DNA of 64,000 nucleotides, taken from assembly GCA_022376925.1 (NCBI GenBank), contig JAIOJX010000005.1:8832501-8896500 (forward strand). Direction: 5' to 3'. The DNA is from Tragulus kanchil (Eukaryota; Chordata; Mammalia; Artiodactyla; Tragulidae). Under the pieces are notes generated by a model. The model searched no databases. It was not told the DNA's origin and saw only the letters and a program-made list of their open reading frames with translations. Shown here piece by piece: positions 1-10,976 of this stretch. Numbering within the stretch: the first letter of the stretch is position 1; the number at the start of each line of letters is the position of its first letter. Position numbers and translations under genes: made by a program.

Positions 1-1343
1 TGCCCAGTTTCTAGGAATTTCAGAGAGATAGGGCTCAATTGTCATTGCGGCAGGCAGCGAGGAGGTAGAGAAACAGGATTCGCAGACCATTGAGTCATTT
101 CATCCTAACCAGTGACTTCTCTTCTCTAAGCTTCCTCGTGGAGTGGCTGAAGCTTCCACTTGCCTTGCTGGCTCTCTAGGTAGCCATGGCACAGAGAAGC
201 AATAAGTCTGGGGGACAGGGGTAGGGAGGAGGAGAAGTGGCCAGCCCCCAGGATCATTCACCAAGTCAGCTGACTGAGAGATGGAGCTCTTTCTTGCTCA
301 GAACTCTAGACTGATGCCCAGCCTCTTGCACCTCTTCGCTGTCTTTTCAAAGGGTCTGCTTTCCATGCTACAAAGTCTACGTAGAGATGAACCAATACCT
401 GTGGATCTTCTGATTGTCCTATCATCTTAAATTCCAAAGGCTCAATGTCTAAGCCTTGAAAAGGGAATAAACTCCCCTGTTAAAGAAGTTGACCTTCAGA
501 ACATTTCTGGGGATGGAGGAGGGCGGGTCTAGAAAGTAAGACTGGAATGTCAGTTCTTGCTCTGCTGCCTGAGAACTCGTCTGTGTTTGGAGAGCTTCAT
601 CCTGAATGTAAGTATGACGTCTCCATACTGTAGGAAGCAGGGCAAGGACAGGTGGAAGGGGACAGTCATTTCTCCTCTAAGGCCTGGCTGGTGTGAGAGG
701 TGTGCCTGACCTCACTCTGCTTTGTTCTAACTAAGGAATGAAGTCACGAGTGATGTTGTAGAAAGGTGGACAGCATCAGCCACAACTGTCCCTTGCCTAT
801 GTCTTGCTTTTCCCCAGTGTTCATTCACTCAACCCAATGCATAAGGCACCACCCACTGTATGCCCCACCCAGGGATTTCAGACAGTCTCTCTCCCCTCAA
901 AAGTGTCAGCTTTGAAGGGTTTCACACCTTTTAAAGAAAAAAAAAAAAAAAAAAAAGGTTTCCACTTGCAAAAGTAACAAATGCTTGTTGTAGCAAGTGA
1001 AACGAGATGTATGAAAGGGAAGTTAGCCACTCCCTCCTTGGCACCCTTCATTCCCACCACCCTGATGGAAGGCTATCTTGGTTGTAGTTTGCTTAGGAAA
1101 GGTCCTTCAGACGTCTCTGTTTGATGGTAATGAGGATTATACGTTTACAAAGACTCAAATGCTAACGATAAATCCTGTTAGTAAAGTGCGTTATTTCCCA
1201 AAGGCACTGGACAGTGATGCAGTCCTCAGCCGTTTATGCAAGTGCAATTGCCGTGGATCCCAGGAACGGGCTCTTGCTGCCTGGGAGAAGTGTCGGTCCA
1301 CACGACAGGTGCATTATATCACCTGCACACCCAGGTAACTTAC
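1..1343 (-). other. ADTRP: ADTRP intron 2, splice-donor-proximal part
   Basis: This non-coding stretch directly follows the exon 2 donor (GTAAGT, minus strand, 1343-1338) and runs off the left edge, so it is the start of intron 2. It contains a run of about 20 A at 936-957. The open frames at 878-1060 and 1078-1338 have no recognisable content. I see no ADTRP exon 3 here. Confidence 0.75.
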
Positions 1344-1478
1344 TGAGGATACTGGAAAAGCCAGAGTGGTGAAAAGCAGGTCTCTGAAGGCCGTGATGAA
1401 CTTAATGGGCTTGTTGCCTTTCATTCTTTTCAGCACATCATCCAGGCAGGCCACCCCGAAGAAAACGGCCTGCAAGAG
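1344..1478 (-). CDS. ADTRP: ADTRP coding exon 2 (codons 51-95)
   Basis: Read on the minus strand, this 135-base block (45 codons, phase 0 at both ends) is bounded by an AG acceptor at 1479-1480 and a GTAAGT donor at 1343-1338. It encodes a peptide starting LLQAVFFGVACLDDVLKR, continuing through FITAFRDLLFTTLAFPVSS. From memory of the family this closely matches ADTRP (androgen-dependent TFPI-regulating protein), including the conserved FRDLLFTTLAFPVS block of the AIG1/FAR-17a domain. ADTRP is a multipass membrane protein that hydrolyses branched fatty-acid esters of hydroxy fatty acids and influences endothelial TFPI. The exon spans the second membrane segment and the loop after it. The acceptor's pyrimidine tract is weak. 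It joins exon 1 in phase. AIG1 is the only plausible alternative, but the sequence looks much closer to ADTRP. The later exons, including the catalytic His, are outside the window. Confidence 0.93.
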
Positions 1479-2094
1479 CTAAATTCATTACAACAAATGA
1501 GCACATTTTCATTTCCTTTAATTAATACATTCCTTGCTGACGTGGCGCATTGCCCCCCCAGGGAGCGGTGTGGATTTGAGAAGCAGGGGCTGCTGGCTCT
1601 TCTGGTTGGGAGCCAATTCGAAGGCTCGTCTTGCAGTTCTCTGGGCCCTGACCTTGCTCGCTAAAACTGATTGTGTAGCATTATTTAGGGGATAATAATG
1701 TGTACAGTATTTAGAGTAGTGGACTTGAGCTAAAATGGAAACAGAATGGAGTCAGCTTAACAGGAGACAGTAACGAGATAGACACCTTGGCTGCCCAGGG
1801 GAGGAAAAGGAAGCACAGCACCAGACACAAAGGCAGGTGCAATCCAGTCCCTTCCTGGGAAGAAAACATTTTTAAATGCCTGGTGTTACCATCTCACCAG
1901 AGAAGCCAGAATCGCAGTCAAGAGTGGAGCCCGGGTTTGGGTTTCCGGAGTCATGCAGCCAGTTTCCTCTGGCTCTCTCGTTTACATTTGGTAGTGTCTG
2001 TGTCCATGTCGCTCTCTCCTTTCATCACCCTCTCCCTCCTCCCCTTCCTGCTGAGTCCATAAATCTATTCTCTAGTCTGCTGGAGAAAGGCTAG

Positions 2095-2219
2095 AGGGGT
2101 AGAGGGGAGGCTCAAGAAGGAGGGGACAGAGCACACCCATAGCAGATTCATGTTGATGGACAGCAGAAAGGAAACCCATACTGTAAAGCAATTATCCTTC
2201 AACTAAAAAAAAAAAAAAG
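2095..2219 (+). mobile_element. ruminant L1 3' tail
   Basis: A purine-rich GGGGAGGCTCAAG-type stretch is followed by an AGCAGATTCATGTTGATGGACAGC-like motif, then TGTAAAGCAATTATCC and a poly(A) of about 14. This order is typical of the 3' end of ruminant L1 elements. Only the last 125 bases are present, as in a severely 5'-truncated insertion. Confidence 0.7.
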
Positions 2220-2847
2220 ACGCAAGACTGCTTTCAAGGACCTAGATCACAACCAAAGCAGACTCCATCCATTCTTACGGATGGCCACAAACCCACAGCT
2301 TCTAAAAAGCGTCACAACTGCACAAGAGTTGGAGTTGGTTTGGAGTGATTGCCTTGGAATCTATCCTGTCCTTGAGAGGCCTCTGACTGGTCCAGAGAAG
2401 CAGCCCAGACTCCACTCCAAGTGTGAGTCAGGCAAGTTCTGGAACTGGGCAGCGGGACAAAGGGTCTACCACATCAGCTGCTGGGGAGCAAGCTGTGAGA
2501 GGGAACCCCAGGAGACCTCCAGCCGAACTGCCCTGCTGCTGCCTCTCGGGGCAAAGGGGTGAGCAGGGGCGCACCCTGGGGGATGAGGCTCCCGCCTGCG
2601 TGCTCACACCTGCAGAGCCAGCAGTGCCCCCAGATCTGTTAGAAACGCAGGCGCTCAGCCCCACCTCAGACTGGAGTCAAAGACTCTGGGAACTGGGCCT
2701 AGGAATTTGTTTTATGTTAACTCTCCAGGTGATCTTTGTAAATGCTAAGTTTCTAGGACCACTGGATGAGACACAAATTTATCACTTAAAAATCTTACTG
2801 ACTACTCACACCTATAATGGCTGATGTTTGGGGTAATAGTTGACTTT

Positions 2848-3005
2848 TACGGACTTCCTGCTGTATGCTCAGCATTGATCTAAGTTTTTAATTTTTGTAA
2901 CAGCCGTAAGTCCTATTATTCCTCTCGGCTTCCCATTTTACAGATGAGAAAGTTGAGGCACAGAGAAACGAACAAACTGGTCTAAAGTCTAGTGGTTGAG
3001 AAATA
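2848..3005 (-). mobile_element. MIR SINE
   Basis: The antisense MIR core is visible: a size-and-distribution motif near 2860, then CCCATTTTACAGATGAGAAAG at 2931-2951 and GAGGCACAGAGA just after it. The 5' part is eroded. Confidence 0.75.
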
Positions 3006-3159
3006 TCAAGGCCAAGAAATCCAAAGGTTGCTTTTCAAGCGACTTTAAGACAAACAAATGTAGAAACCATGTGTCAGGTTTCTAAGAACTAAGATTAAGC
3101 ACAGTGGGACTTCAGAAGAGAGACCGTTATCTTCATGTGGGAGAATTAAAAATGACTTC

Positions 3160-3292
3160 AAAAAGTACTGAAGCCTGATTCTCATCCCCAAAGATTCGAA
3201 TGTATGAGTCTTGGGGGTTCAGCCTAGCTTCTGGATTTTAAAACCTTCTCCTAGGTGAATCTAACCAGAGCAGCCAAGGTGAGAACTGCTTG
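3160..3292. mobile_element. MER5-like hAT MITE fragment
   Basis: The end resembles MER5A: AGGTGAATCTAACCAGAGC followed by AGCCAAGGTGAGAACTGCTT, with a GGGGTTCAGCC block upstream. The element is nearly palindromic and eroded, so strand is left open. Confidence 0.55.
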
Positions 3293-3828
3293 TCTAGGGG
3301 AATGTGCATTTAGAGACGCAGAGCTGGCCGTCTCCAGCTAGGTGGGGCTGCGGAGAGGCGGGAGGGAAGCCCCAAGGAGGGATGAGGTTTCTCAAGAGAG
3401 GACAAAGGGAAGAAGTGAGACGTGCGGAGCAAAGGCTGGGGAAACGCCCTCCTTGAAGGGGCCGAGGGGGCAGCCACGTAGGCAAGAATGATCAGAGGGT
3501 AGAAAATCAGGAACGTGCAAGAGCTGAGGGAGGAGGAAGCCGCGAGCCAGAAGGGGGCATTCCGGCGAGGGCGGGCCACTGCTTCAAAGGCCACACGGTG
3601 GCTGCCACCTCAGGCCTTATCATCTCCTCCTGCTGCTCAGCCCCGTCAGCCCTGCAGTCCTGGCGCACGGGGACAGAGGCAGTGGCCTCCCCAGCTCAGC
3701 CCTGAAGCCACCGCAGGCAGCTGCTGGCGTCAGGAAGGGTCACTGAGGGTCCTGGGCCCTGGTGAGGAGCTTGCACCAATCTGCCCACACGGCAATCAAT
3801 CAGGCCCTGAGCACCGAGCGTCTGCCAG
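3293..3828. other. GC-rich intronic sequence, nothing recognised
   Basis: This non-repetitive, purine-rich stretch of ADTRP intron 1 holds several overlapping open frames on both strands (for example 3310-3594 and 3515-3883), none resembling a known protein. Confidence 0.5.
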
Positions 3829-4221
3829 TCTCGCCCCTCCTTGGGTACAAGTGCTCTCTGCCCAGCATGTGAAGTCCCCATGACCACTTTCCTGAGAGGG
3901 AGCACTCAAGCGTGTCCTGACCTCTTGGCTTTCCCAGTCGCGGAACGTGGAAACTGGACTGGGGAAAAGAACACGTTACTCAGAGGCTCCGTGGTGTCTC
4001 CTTCACCGATACAAATATACTCCATGCCACAAACCCGCCGATCTCTTCCCTCTCCCCTCAGCTCACAGGCATATGCCTCATTGGAGAGACGCCCATGTGT
4101 GCTCGAAGCAGCCTTGTCTCCATTGATCTTAGTCCACACTGGCATGCCATCAACAAGGAGTATTTGACCAAGGCGCTAGGGGATTGCCAAGAGAAATATA
4201 GTCAAGAACTAGGGCATAGAA

Positions 4222-4441
4222 GCTTCCCAGGTAGCTCTAATGGCAAAGAACATGCCTGCGAATGTAGAAGACCTAAGAGACATGGGTTCAATCCCCGGAT
4301 TGGGAAGATCCCCTGGAGGAGGGCATGGCAACCCACTCCAGTATTCTTGCCTGGAGAATCCCATGGGCAGAGGAGCCTGGTGGGCCACAGTGCACAGGGT
4401 CACACAGAGCTGGACATGACTAAAGTGACCTGGCAGGCACA
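4222..4441 (+). mobile_element. Bov-tA SINE
   Basis: It is a tRNA-derived head (GCTTCCCAGGTAGCTCTAATGG, then GGGTTCAATCCCC) followed by the BovB-derived body: GGAAGATCCCCTGGAGGAGG, CCACTCCAGTATTCTTGCC and a CATGACTAAAGTGAC end. This SINE is confined to ruminants. The open frames through it (4095-4562 plus strand, 4209-4592 minus strand) are SINE translation, not genes. Confidence 0.9.
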
Positions 4442-4627
4442 CGGGGCAGAGAGGATGCACACAGCAGAGGCGGGGAGCAAGGAGAGGGAGGCTTCCCAGA
4501 GGGCCTTGAGGCCAGGTGTGGGTCAGGTCACAAAACCAGACCCTGGACTGCTCATTCTCTAAGGGCAGTAGACTGGAAGGTGGATAAGCCACTCACAGAA
4601 AGAAAGTCAAGGAGGGAAATGGCGGCT

Positions 4628-4924
4628 GTCGTGGACTGAACTATACCCCCCTCCCACCGCCTGCAATTCAAATGTTGAAGCTGTAACACTCCATACCTCG
4701 GCTGCGTTGGACCAAGGGCCTTTCAAGAGGTGAGGAGGTTACAATGAGGACAGCAGGGCGGGCCCTGGCCCAGTAGGGCAAATGTCCTTATAAGAAGAGA
4801 TGAGGACACAGACCTCACCCAGGGCAGACCAGGCGAAGACACAGGGAGAAGACGGCCATCTGTAAGCCAAACAGAGAGGTTTGTAGAAACCAACCCTGCT
4901 AACACCTTGATCTTGCACCTCTGG
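4628..4924 (+). mobile_element. MLT1 LTR (MaLR), 5' part cut by duplication junction
   Basis: It begins GTGGACTGAACTATACCCCC and contains AATGTTGAAGCTGTAACACTCC, CCTTATAAGAAGAGATGAGGA, GAAGACGGCCATCTGTAAGCC and ACCTTGATCTTGCACCTCT, all in MLT1 order. The rest is missing because the copy 1/copy 2 junction cuts it. Confidence 0.75.
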
Positions 4925-5319
4925 CCAATCTCGCCTCCTTGGGTACAAGTGCTCTCTGCCCAGCATGTGAAGTCCCCATGACCACTTTCCTGAGAGGGAG
5001 CACTCAAGCGTGTCCTGACCTCTTGGCTTTCCCAGTCGCGGAACGTGGAAACTGGACTGGGGAAAAGAACACGTTACTCAGAGGCTCCGTGGTGTCTCCT
5101 TCACCGATACAAATATACTCCATGCCACAAACCCGCCGATCTCTTCCCTCTCCCCTCAGCTCACAGGCATATGCCTCATTGGAGAGACGCCCATGTGTGC
5201 TCGAAGCAGCCTTGTCTCCATTGATCTTAGTCCACACTGGCATGCCATCAACAAGGAGTATTTGACCAAGGCGCTAGGGGATTGCCAAGAGAAATATAGT
5301 CAAGAACTAGGGCATAGAA

Positions 5320-5539
5320 GCTTCCCAGGTAGCTCTAATGGCAAAGAACATGCCTGCGAATGTAGAAGACCTAAGAGACATGGGTTCAATCCCCGGATTG
5401 GGAAGATCCCCTGGAGGAGGGCATGGCAACCCACTCCAGTATTCTTGCCTGGAGAATCCCATGGGCAGAGGAGCCTGGTGGGCCACAGTGCACAGGGTCA
5501 CACAGAGCTGGACATGACTAAAGTGACCTGGCAGGCACA
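5320..5539 (+). mobile_element. Bov-tA SINE (second copy, duplication 1)
   Basis: This is the same insertion as 4222-4441, repeated 1098 bases later. It is not an independent SINE insertion. Confidence 0.9.
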
Positions 5540-5725
5540 CGGGGCAGAGAGGATGCACACAGCAGAGGCGGGGAGCAAGGAGAGGGAGGCTTCCCAGAGG
5601 GCCTTGAGGCCAGGTGTGGGTCAGGTCACAAAACCAGACCCTGGACTGCTCATTCTCTAAGGGCAGTAGACTGGAAGGTGGATAAGCCACTCACAGAAAG
5701 AAAGTCAAGGAGGGAAATGGCGGCT

Positions 5726-6088
5726 GTCGTGGACTGAACTATACCCCCCTCCCACCGCCTGCAATTCAAATGTTGAAGCTGTAACACTCCATACCTCGGC
5801 TGCGTTGGACCAAGGGCCTTTCAAGAGGTGAGGAGGTTACAATGAGGACAGCAGGGCGGGCCCTGGCCCAGTAGGGCAAATGTCCTTATAAGAAGAGATG
5901 AGGACACAGACCTCACCCAGGGCAGACCAGGCGAAGACACAGGGAGAAGACGGCCATCTGTAAGCCAAACAGAGAGGTTTGTAGAAACCAACCCTGCTAA
6001 CACCTTGATCTTGCACCTCTGGGCACCAGGGCTGTGAGGAGACTTCTGTTGTTGAAGCCCCCCAGCCTGTGCTGCGTGGATATGGCAG
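5726..6088 (+). mobile_element. MLT1 LTR, left part, interrupted by a younger LTR
   Basis: This is the fuller copy of the MLT1 LTR. It continues past the Leu-codon-like ACCTTGATC block into AGGGCTGTGAGGAGACTTC and GTTGAAGCCCCCCAGCC, then stops at ATATGGCAG where the solo LTR is inserted. The MLT1 end (GCAGCAAACTAAGACAG) resumes at 6596-6612. Confidence 0.75.
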
Positions 6089-6595
6089 TGTCAGCTACAA
6101 ACTGGCATTTACCAACTACATTGCCAATGCCTGGACAAGAAGAACATGTGCCGGCTGCCTCTGCAGAGACCAGACCCTATGCTATTGAGAGCTGCTGACC
6201 TTCCATATCCCCTGAAGGAGATCAGGGTGGGGCAGAGGCACTCTGTGCTCCAGGGAATCTGGTGGGGCAGGTCTTTAGACAGGTGGATGCTTTTAGGAAC
6301 AGATTTTATTATCTCACTCCTTGCATCTCCTCATATTTAGAAAAGCACTAAATCTCCTCATGATGACATCAGATCCTCAAGACTGACTGGGGACCCTGCG
6401 TAAAATGACTGTTTAATGATATTAAACTCCCCCCTCACCAAAATCCTTAAATATTGACCCTCCTCCTGCTGCCTCTTTAAAGCCGTCTCTCAGAGCTATC
6501 TGGGTGCTGCCTCCCAGGCTGCAGTCCTAATTATGCCCCCAATAAAACGTAATCCACAACTCTCAAGTTGTTCATCTTTTTTTTTTTAGTCGACA
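6089..6595 (+). mobile_element. solo endogenous retroviral LTR nested in MLT1
   Basis: The element starts TGTC and ends GACA (perfect inverted termini) and is 507 bases. It has a canonical AATAAA at 6541-6546 followed by a T-rich stretch and AGTCGACA. It is flanked on both sides by GCAG (6085-6088 and 6596-6599), a 4-base target duplication. It splits the MLT1 3' end. The GAGCTATCTGGGTGCTGCC block and polyadenylation region resemble ruminant BTLTR-type LTRs. No internal retroviral sequence is attached, so it is a recombined solo LTR. A 4-base duplication suggests a class I (gammaretrovirus-like) origin, which is inference. Confidence 0.75.
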
Positions 6596-6612
6596 GCAGC
6601 AAACTAAGACAG

Positions 6613-6945
6613 TGGCATTCAAAGACAATGGCAATGACTGGCCACCTTTTATGACTCTTACAACAGAAGTACTGTTGTTCACATGCCTCACCCCTTCGGG
6701 CTGCTCAGAAAAGCAGAGCTGATGACATCTTCTCCATCAGGATTTCCTTCAGTGTGGCTGCTCTCTGATTTATTTTTCCTTCCCTAATTCTGTCGGTGCT
6801 TTTGGGCCTTCTCCTGAAAGGCTGCTGATCTAAGTTTGTTCGCTGTCTTCCATTTTTGTTGCTAGCTGACAAACTTACCACCTGGGAGAGCTTAATTTAC
6901 ATTTTTTATAACGAGTGCAATTTAAGAAACCACAGCTAAAGGATA
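6613..6945. other. intronic sequence, nothing recognised
   Basis: This is the AT-rich flank of the MLT1 element in intron 1. I recognise no repeat or exon. It recurs at 7801-8133. Confidence 0.5.
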
Positions 6946-7276
6946 CCTGCAATTCAAATGTTGAAGCTGTAACACTCCATACCTCGGCTGCGTTGGACCA
7001 AGGGCCTTTCAAGAGGTGAGGAGGTTACAATGAGGACAGCAGGGCGGGCCCTGGCCCAGTAGGGCAAATGTCCTTATAAGAAGAGATGAGGACACAGACC
7101 TCACCCAGGGCAGACCAGGCGAAGACACAGGGAGAAGACGGCCATCTGTAAGCCAAACAGAGAGGTTTGTAGAAACCAACCCTGCTAACACCTTGATCTT
7201 GCACCTCTGGGCACCAGGGCTGTGAGGAGACTTCTGTTGTTGAAGCCCCCCAGCCTGTGCTGCGTGGATATGGCAG
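6946..7276 (+). mobile_element. MLT1 LTR, left part (second copy, duplication 2)
   Basis: This is a copy of 5758-6088. It starts inside the LTR because the duplicated unit begins there. The MLT1 terminus resumes at 7784-7800. Confidence 0.72.
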
Positions 7277-7783
7277 TGTCAGCTACAAACTGGCATTTAC
7301 CAACTACATTGCCAATGCCTGGACAAGAAGAACATGTGCCGGCTGCCTCTGCAGAGACCAGACCCTATGCTATTGAGAGCTGCTGACCTTCCATATCCCC
7401 TGAAGGAGATCAGGGTGGGGCAGAGGCACTCTGTGCTCCAGGGAATCTGGTGGGGCAGGTCTTTAGACAGGTGGATGCTTTTAGGAACAGATTTTATTAT
7501 CTCACTCCTTGCATCTCCTCATATTTAGAAAAGCACTAAATCTCCTCATGATGACATCAGATCCTCAAGACTGACTGGGGACCCTGCGTAAAATGACTGT
7601 TTAATGATATTAAACTCCCCCCTCACCAAAATCCTTAAATATTGACCCTCCTCCTGCTGCCTCTTTAAAGCCGTCTCTCAGAGCTATCTGGGTGCTGCCT
7701 CCCAGGCTGCAGTCCTAATTATGCCCCCAATAAAACGTAATCCACAACTCTCAAGTTGTTCATCTTTTTTTTTTTAGTCGACA
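7277..7783 (+). mobile_element. solo LTR (second copy, duplication 2)
   Basis: This is the same TGTC...GACA LTR as 6089-6595, offset by exactly 1188, with the same GCAG flanks. It is a duplicate of one insertion, not a second integration. Confidence 0.75.
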
Positions 7784-8133
7784 GCAGCAAACTAAGACAG
7801 CGGCATTCAAAGACAATGGCAATGACTGGCCACCTTTTATGACTCTTACAACAGAAGTACTGTTGTTCACATGCCTCACCCCTTCGGGCTGCTCAGAAAA
7901 GCAGAGCTGATGACATCTTCTCCATCAGGATTTCCTTCAGTGTGGCTGCTCTCTGATTTATTTTTCCTTCCCTAATTCTGTCGGTGCTTTTGGGCCTTCT
8001 CCTGAAAGGCTGCTGATCTAAGTTTGTTCGCTGTCTTCCATTTTTGTTGCTAGCTGACAAACTTACCACCTGGGAGAGCTTAATTTACATTTTTTATAAC
8101 GAGTGCAATTTAAGAAACCACAGCTAAAGGATA

Positions 8134-8474
8134 TTTAGTTCTTCACATTCATACCATCTTCACAGAATTCACCAAAGTCTTGAGAGCACAGAAGCTTAAC
8201 CTTTCTAAGTCATCAAGTTTATTTTCCTTGTGTTAAGCCAGAACCCTCTTAAACCACCCCAGGAAATGAGAATTGCTTCATTTAAAAATAATTCCAGAGG
8301 GAGATTCCACAAGTTTCCTGAGCAAGGCATTACAATTCTGATTGCATGAGTCAAGTAATACAATGCCCAGCTCAGCTCTCTCTGCCTGACTCAGACAAGT
8401 CGGGACTTTCTCAGGTCTTGCCTTCAAAATGATGCAGCATTCATAGGGGAGATTAATCCAGAATAAAGCAGCAA
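8134..8474. other. intronic sequence, nothing recognised
   Basis: Single-copy AT-rich sequence of ADTRP intron 1. No repeat or open frame of note was seen. Confidence 0.5.
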
Positions 8475-8638
8475 CTACAGCCCAGATTGTAACCCCCCAC
8501 AGGCTCCTCTATCCCTGGATTTCTCCAGCCAATGAGTCGCCATTTCCTCCTCCAGGGGATCTTCCTAATCCAGGAATCGAACCTAGGTTTCCTAAATTAG
8601 CAGGCAGAATTCTTTACCATCTGAGCCACCGGGAAACC
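8475..8638 (-). mobile_element. Bov-tA SINE
   Basis: The antisense Bov-tA is readable: CAGGCTCCTCTATCCCTGG, CATTTCCTCCTCCAGGGGATC, AGGAATCGAACCTAGG, CTTTACCATCTGAGCCACC. The tRNA-derived head lies at the right end. Confidence 0.85.
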
Positions 8639-9770
8639 AGCAAACCAGAGAGCTTGATGATACTCAAGCCAAAAGTGCCTGATTTGGGCAACTTGATATG
8701 CAGAGGGGAGGGAAAAGTCAGTGCCTCTGTTGAAGTGAGTGAGGGGAACAGGGAGAGGTCCAACCAGAAACTCCCCTGGAGATCCCAGCCAGGAGACACC
8801 ACCTCCAACCATGTTTCAGAAGGAAGTTTATTTTTAGAAAGACGACTATCCAGCAAACTCTATGAATTCTGCAAGCCAGTTTAAACTGTAGCTGAGAACT
8901 CCCTCCATCCCCTCTCCCCAGCTTGCATTCTCTGGGGTCAGGACTGCCCCTGGGTGAAAATGGAATGGATGGAGAAGAAGGAACATAACCTTGGTGGGAG
9001 ACCCAGGCACTGGAAGCCTGAGCCAACGTGAGCACCCAGAGGGTGTCTATGCCGCTGCCTGGTCTCCACATCCAGCTTCTCGGGGCTTCCTCACTCATCT
9101 GGATTCACTGCCCTCTGGCTGAGCCCGCAGACTCTATTTCTAGGGCCCCTTCTGTGCCTGTGGGCATCCAACGGGCAGCTGTTATAGAGAGAAACTATGA
9201 CTCCACCGTGGGCCTCCACTAGGTGGGGAGTTGGACCATGAGGCCTGCTGAGGCAGCGAGGCAGGGCGGTGGCCCTTGGCTGAATCCACGACCCAGCACC
9301 CGCGGCGCTCAGGGAGGGGACTGCTGTCCCACAAAGTCCCCTTCCCTCAGCCCCACCCCTCCTCTGCTCAAAGTGGAGATGACTGGATACTCCCAGTGCT
9401 TGCCCACCTTCTCATGCCACTGTCCAGGCCTACTGCCATCCTGGGGGCTTCCTCACAGGCCCTCTGTGGTCATGTACTATTTTTATTTCTATCTGAAAGA
9501 TTCAGAAGCAGAATGAGGTAGGGCATCTATGCTAGAATTTAGATGTGATTAGATCATCAATCCTGGCGGACACTGCTCTTAATATAAATCAAATAGATTC
9601 AAAAAGCTGAGACTTTTGCTGTATGATTCTAATCCCATGTAGTCATTTTCTGTTATGGTTTTCTGATTACTTGTTTTTGTTTTCACAAAATTCTATGATT
9701 GAAACAAGCAGTCACCTTGATATTTTTCAAGCATAGTAGAGTGTATTCAAGACTCAAATCTCAAAGTCAG
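8639..9770. other. intronic sequence, nothing recognised
   Basis: Single-copy sequence within ADTRP intron 1. Overlapping open frames on both strands (such as 8718-9098 minus, 9223-9516 plus) have no recognisable domain and no splice-site context that I could identify. Confidence 0.5.
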
Positions 9771-9904
9771 GGTCGGGAGGGAGGTGGCAGGGGGTTCAGG
9801 ATGGGAGGTACACATGTATACCCATGATTGATTCAGGCTGATGTAGGGCAAAAACCATCACAAAATTGTACAGTAAATATCCTCCGATTAAAATTTAAAA
9901 AAAA
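9771..9904 (+). mobile_element. ruminant L1 3' tail
   Basis: It shows GGGTCGGGAGGGAGGTGGCAG, then GGGGTTCAGGATGGGAGGTAC, a GATTGATTCAGGCTGATGTAGG motif, and CCTCCGATTAAAATT before a short poly(A). This is the usual order at ruminant L1 3' ends. It is strongly 5'-truncated. Confidence 0.7.
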
Positions 9905-10350
9905 ATCTCAAAATCAAATTACCAGCGAGGAGGAACCAGAATTTACAGGGCTCTTTAAATTGGACTTTCTGAATTTCCGCTCCTTAGCATTACAGAGAGC
10001 TTTTTTTTTTTCTTCTTACCATGCATTACCTCTGCCTAGGATTATGATGCCAAAGAACTGGAATATGTTGTCCAGTTTATGAAATCAGATATTTATATTG
10101 CACCCTACATTTAGGTTAAAAATTTAAAAAACTTTAATTAGCATCCCCAAAGGATGGAGCATTTTTTGCTCTTGCCTCTAAAAATAATTTTACTTATATC
10201 CCAAATGATTTTTCAGAAATCTATTTTTCTCCCATTCACTCATGCTTCATCATTTCATTCATCCAAGTGTGGTCAGCTGGGCCGGGAAGACGGGAAAGGA
10301 GCAAGGGACGTGACTGGCTTGTGAATGGTTGAAAATGTGCATTTGCCATT
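9905..10350. other. intronic sequence, nothing recognised
   Basis: AT-rich single-copy intron 1 sequence with a T-run near 10001-10011. Nothing further can be assigned. Confidence 0.5.
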
Positions 10351-10976
10351 TGGTTGGGTGATGTGTCCTTTAAGATGGAGCCTGAGCCTATAAAAAAGTT
10401 GAAGTGGGATCTGAATGTGGCAAAATGTATTTGCTTTTCTTAGAGAAATCTGTTAGTCTGGCTGTGCTGTAAAACGGCATCATTCCTCCGCTGGAAATTG
10501 CACTTCCTACTCAACATACGCCACTCCACCTTCCCTCACAGACTTTTCCCAAGCAAAGTTCACAATCCCTCCTGCCTCTGTAGGCGATGCCTCGGTGAAA
10601 CCATGACTTCAGTTCCCATTTGGGCTCATCTAAGAAGAAGAACTTCAAGATTTTTTTTTTTTTCCCTTAAAGAAAGAAGGATTTTTTGCAAGGAAGGAGA
10701 ACACAGGGGATCTCTCCTAAAGCAGTGCCTCCCCAGACAGCAAAACTGGGAAGGTTTTAGGCTGCGGGAACATACATACTCATGAGGGGGCTTGAGTGGA
10801 GGAAACATCAGCATAGATTTGGGGCGATGGGCTTGTGGTCACACCAGGGAAAGGAGAGGGTGGGACCAATTGAGAGAGTAGCATTGAAACATATACATCA
10901 CCAGGGGCAAATAGAGAGCTAGCGGGCAGCTGCTGGGTGCCACGGGGAGCTCAGCCTGCAGCTCCGTGAAGACCTA

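Larger units (their letters stand above)
3829..6022 (+). repeat. near-perfect head-to-tail duplication 1 (period 1098)
   Basis: Bases 3829-4924 recur at 4927-6022 with a constant offset of 1098, covering a Bov-tA SINE and the 5' part of an MLT1 LTR. The copies abut. At the junction the sequence jumps from CACCTCTGG to the copy start near TCTCGCC, with slight disagreement there (TCGCCCCTCC versus TCGCCTCC). The last 265 bases of copy 2 are also the first part of duplication 2. Most likely an unmerged contig overlap. Confidence 0.95.
5758..8133 (+). repeat. near-perfect head-to-tail duplication 2 (period 1188)
   Basis: Bases 5758-6945 recur at 6946-8133, offset 1188, directly abutting. The only differences I noticed are single bases, such as CAGTGGC at 6610 versus CAGCGGC at 7798. 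It duplicates the MLT1 plus solo LTR nest. Because it overlaps duplication 1, the first 265 bases exist three times (4660-4924, 5758-6022, 6946-7210). Confidence 0.95.

Noticed and set aside
4222..4441. tRNA gene candidate from the GGTTCAATCC-type motif
   Set aside because: It is the tRNA-derived head of a SINE. The cloverleaf is decayed and fused to a BovB body. The same reasoning covers all Bov-tA and CHR copies.
4095..5690. 155- and 127-codon open frames repeated at 4095/5193 and 4209/5307
   Set aside because: They are translations of a Bov-tA SINE and its flank, repeated by duplication 1. They are not gene copies.
6089..7783. A provirus with two LTRs (6089-6595 and 7277-7783)
   Set aside because: The DNA between them is MLT1 flank and host DNA, with no retroviral gene sequence. 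The pair has the exact 1188 offset of duplication 2 and identical host flanks.
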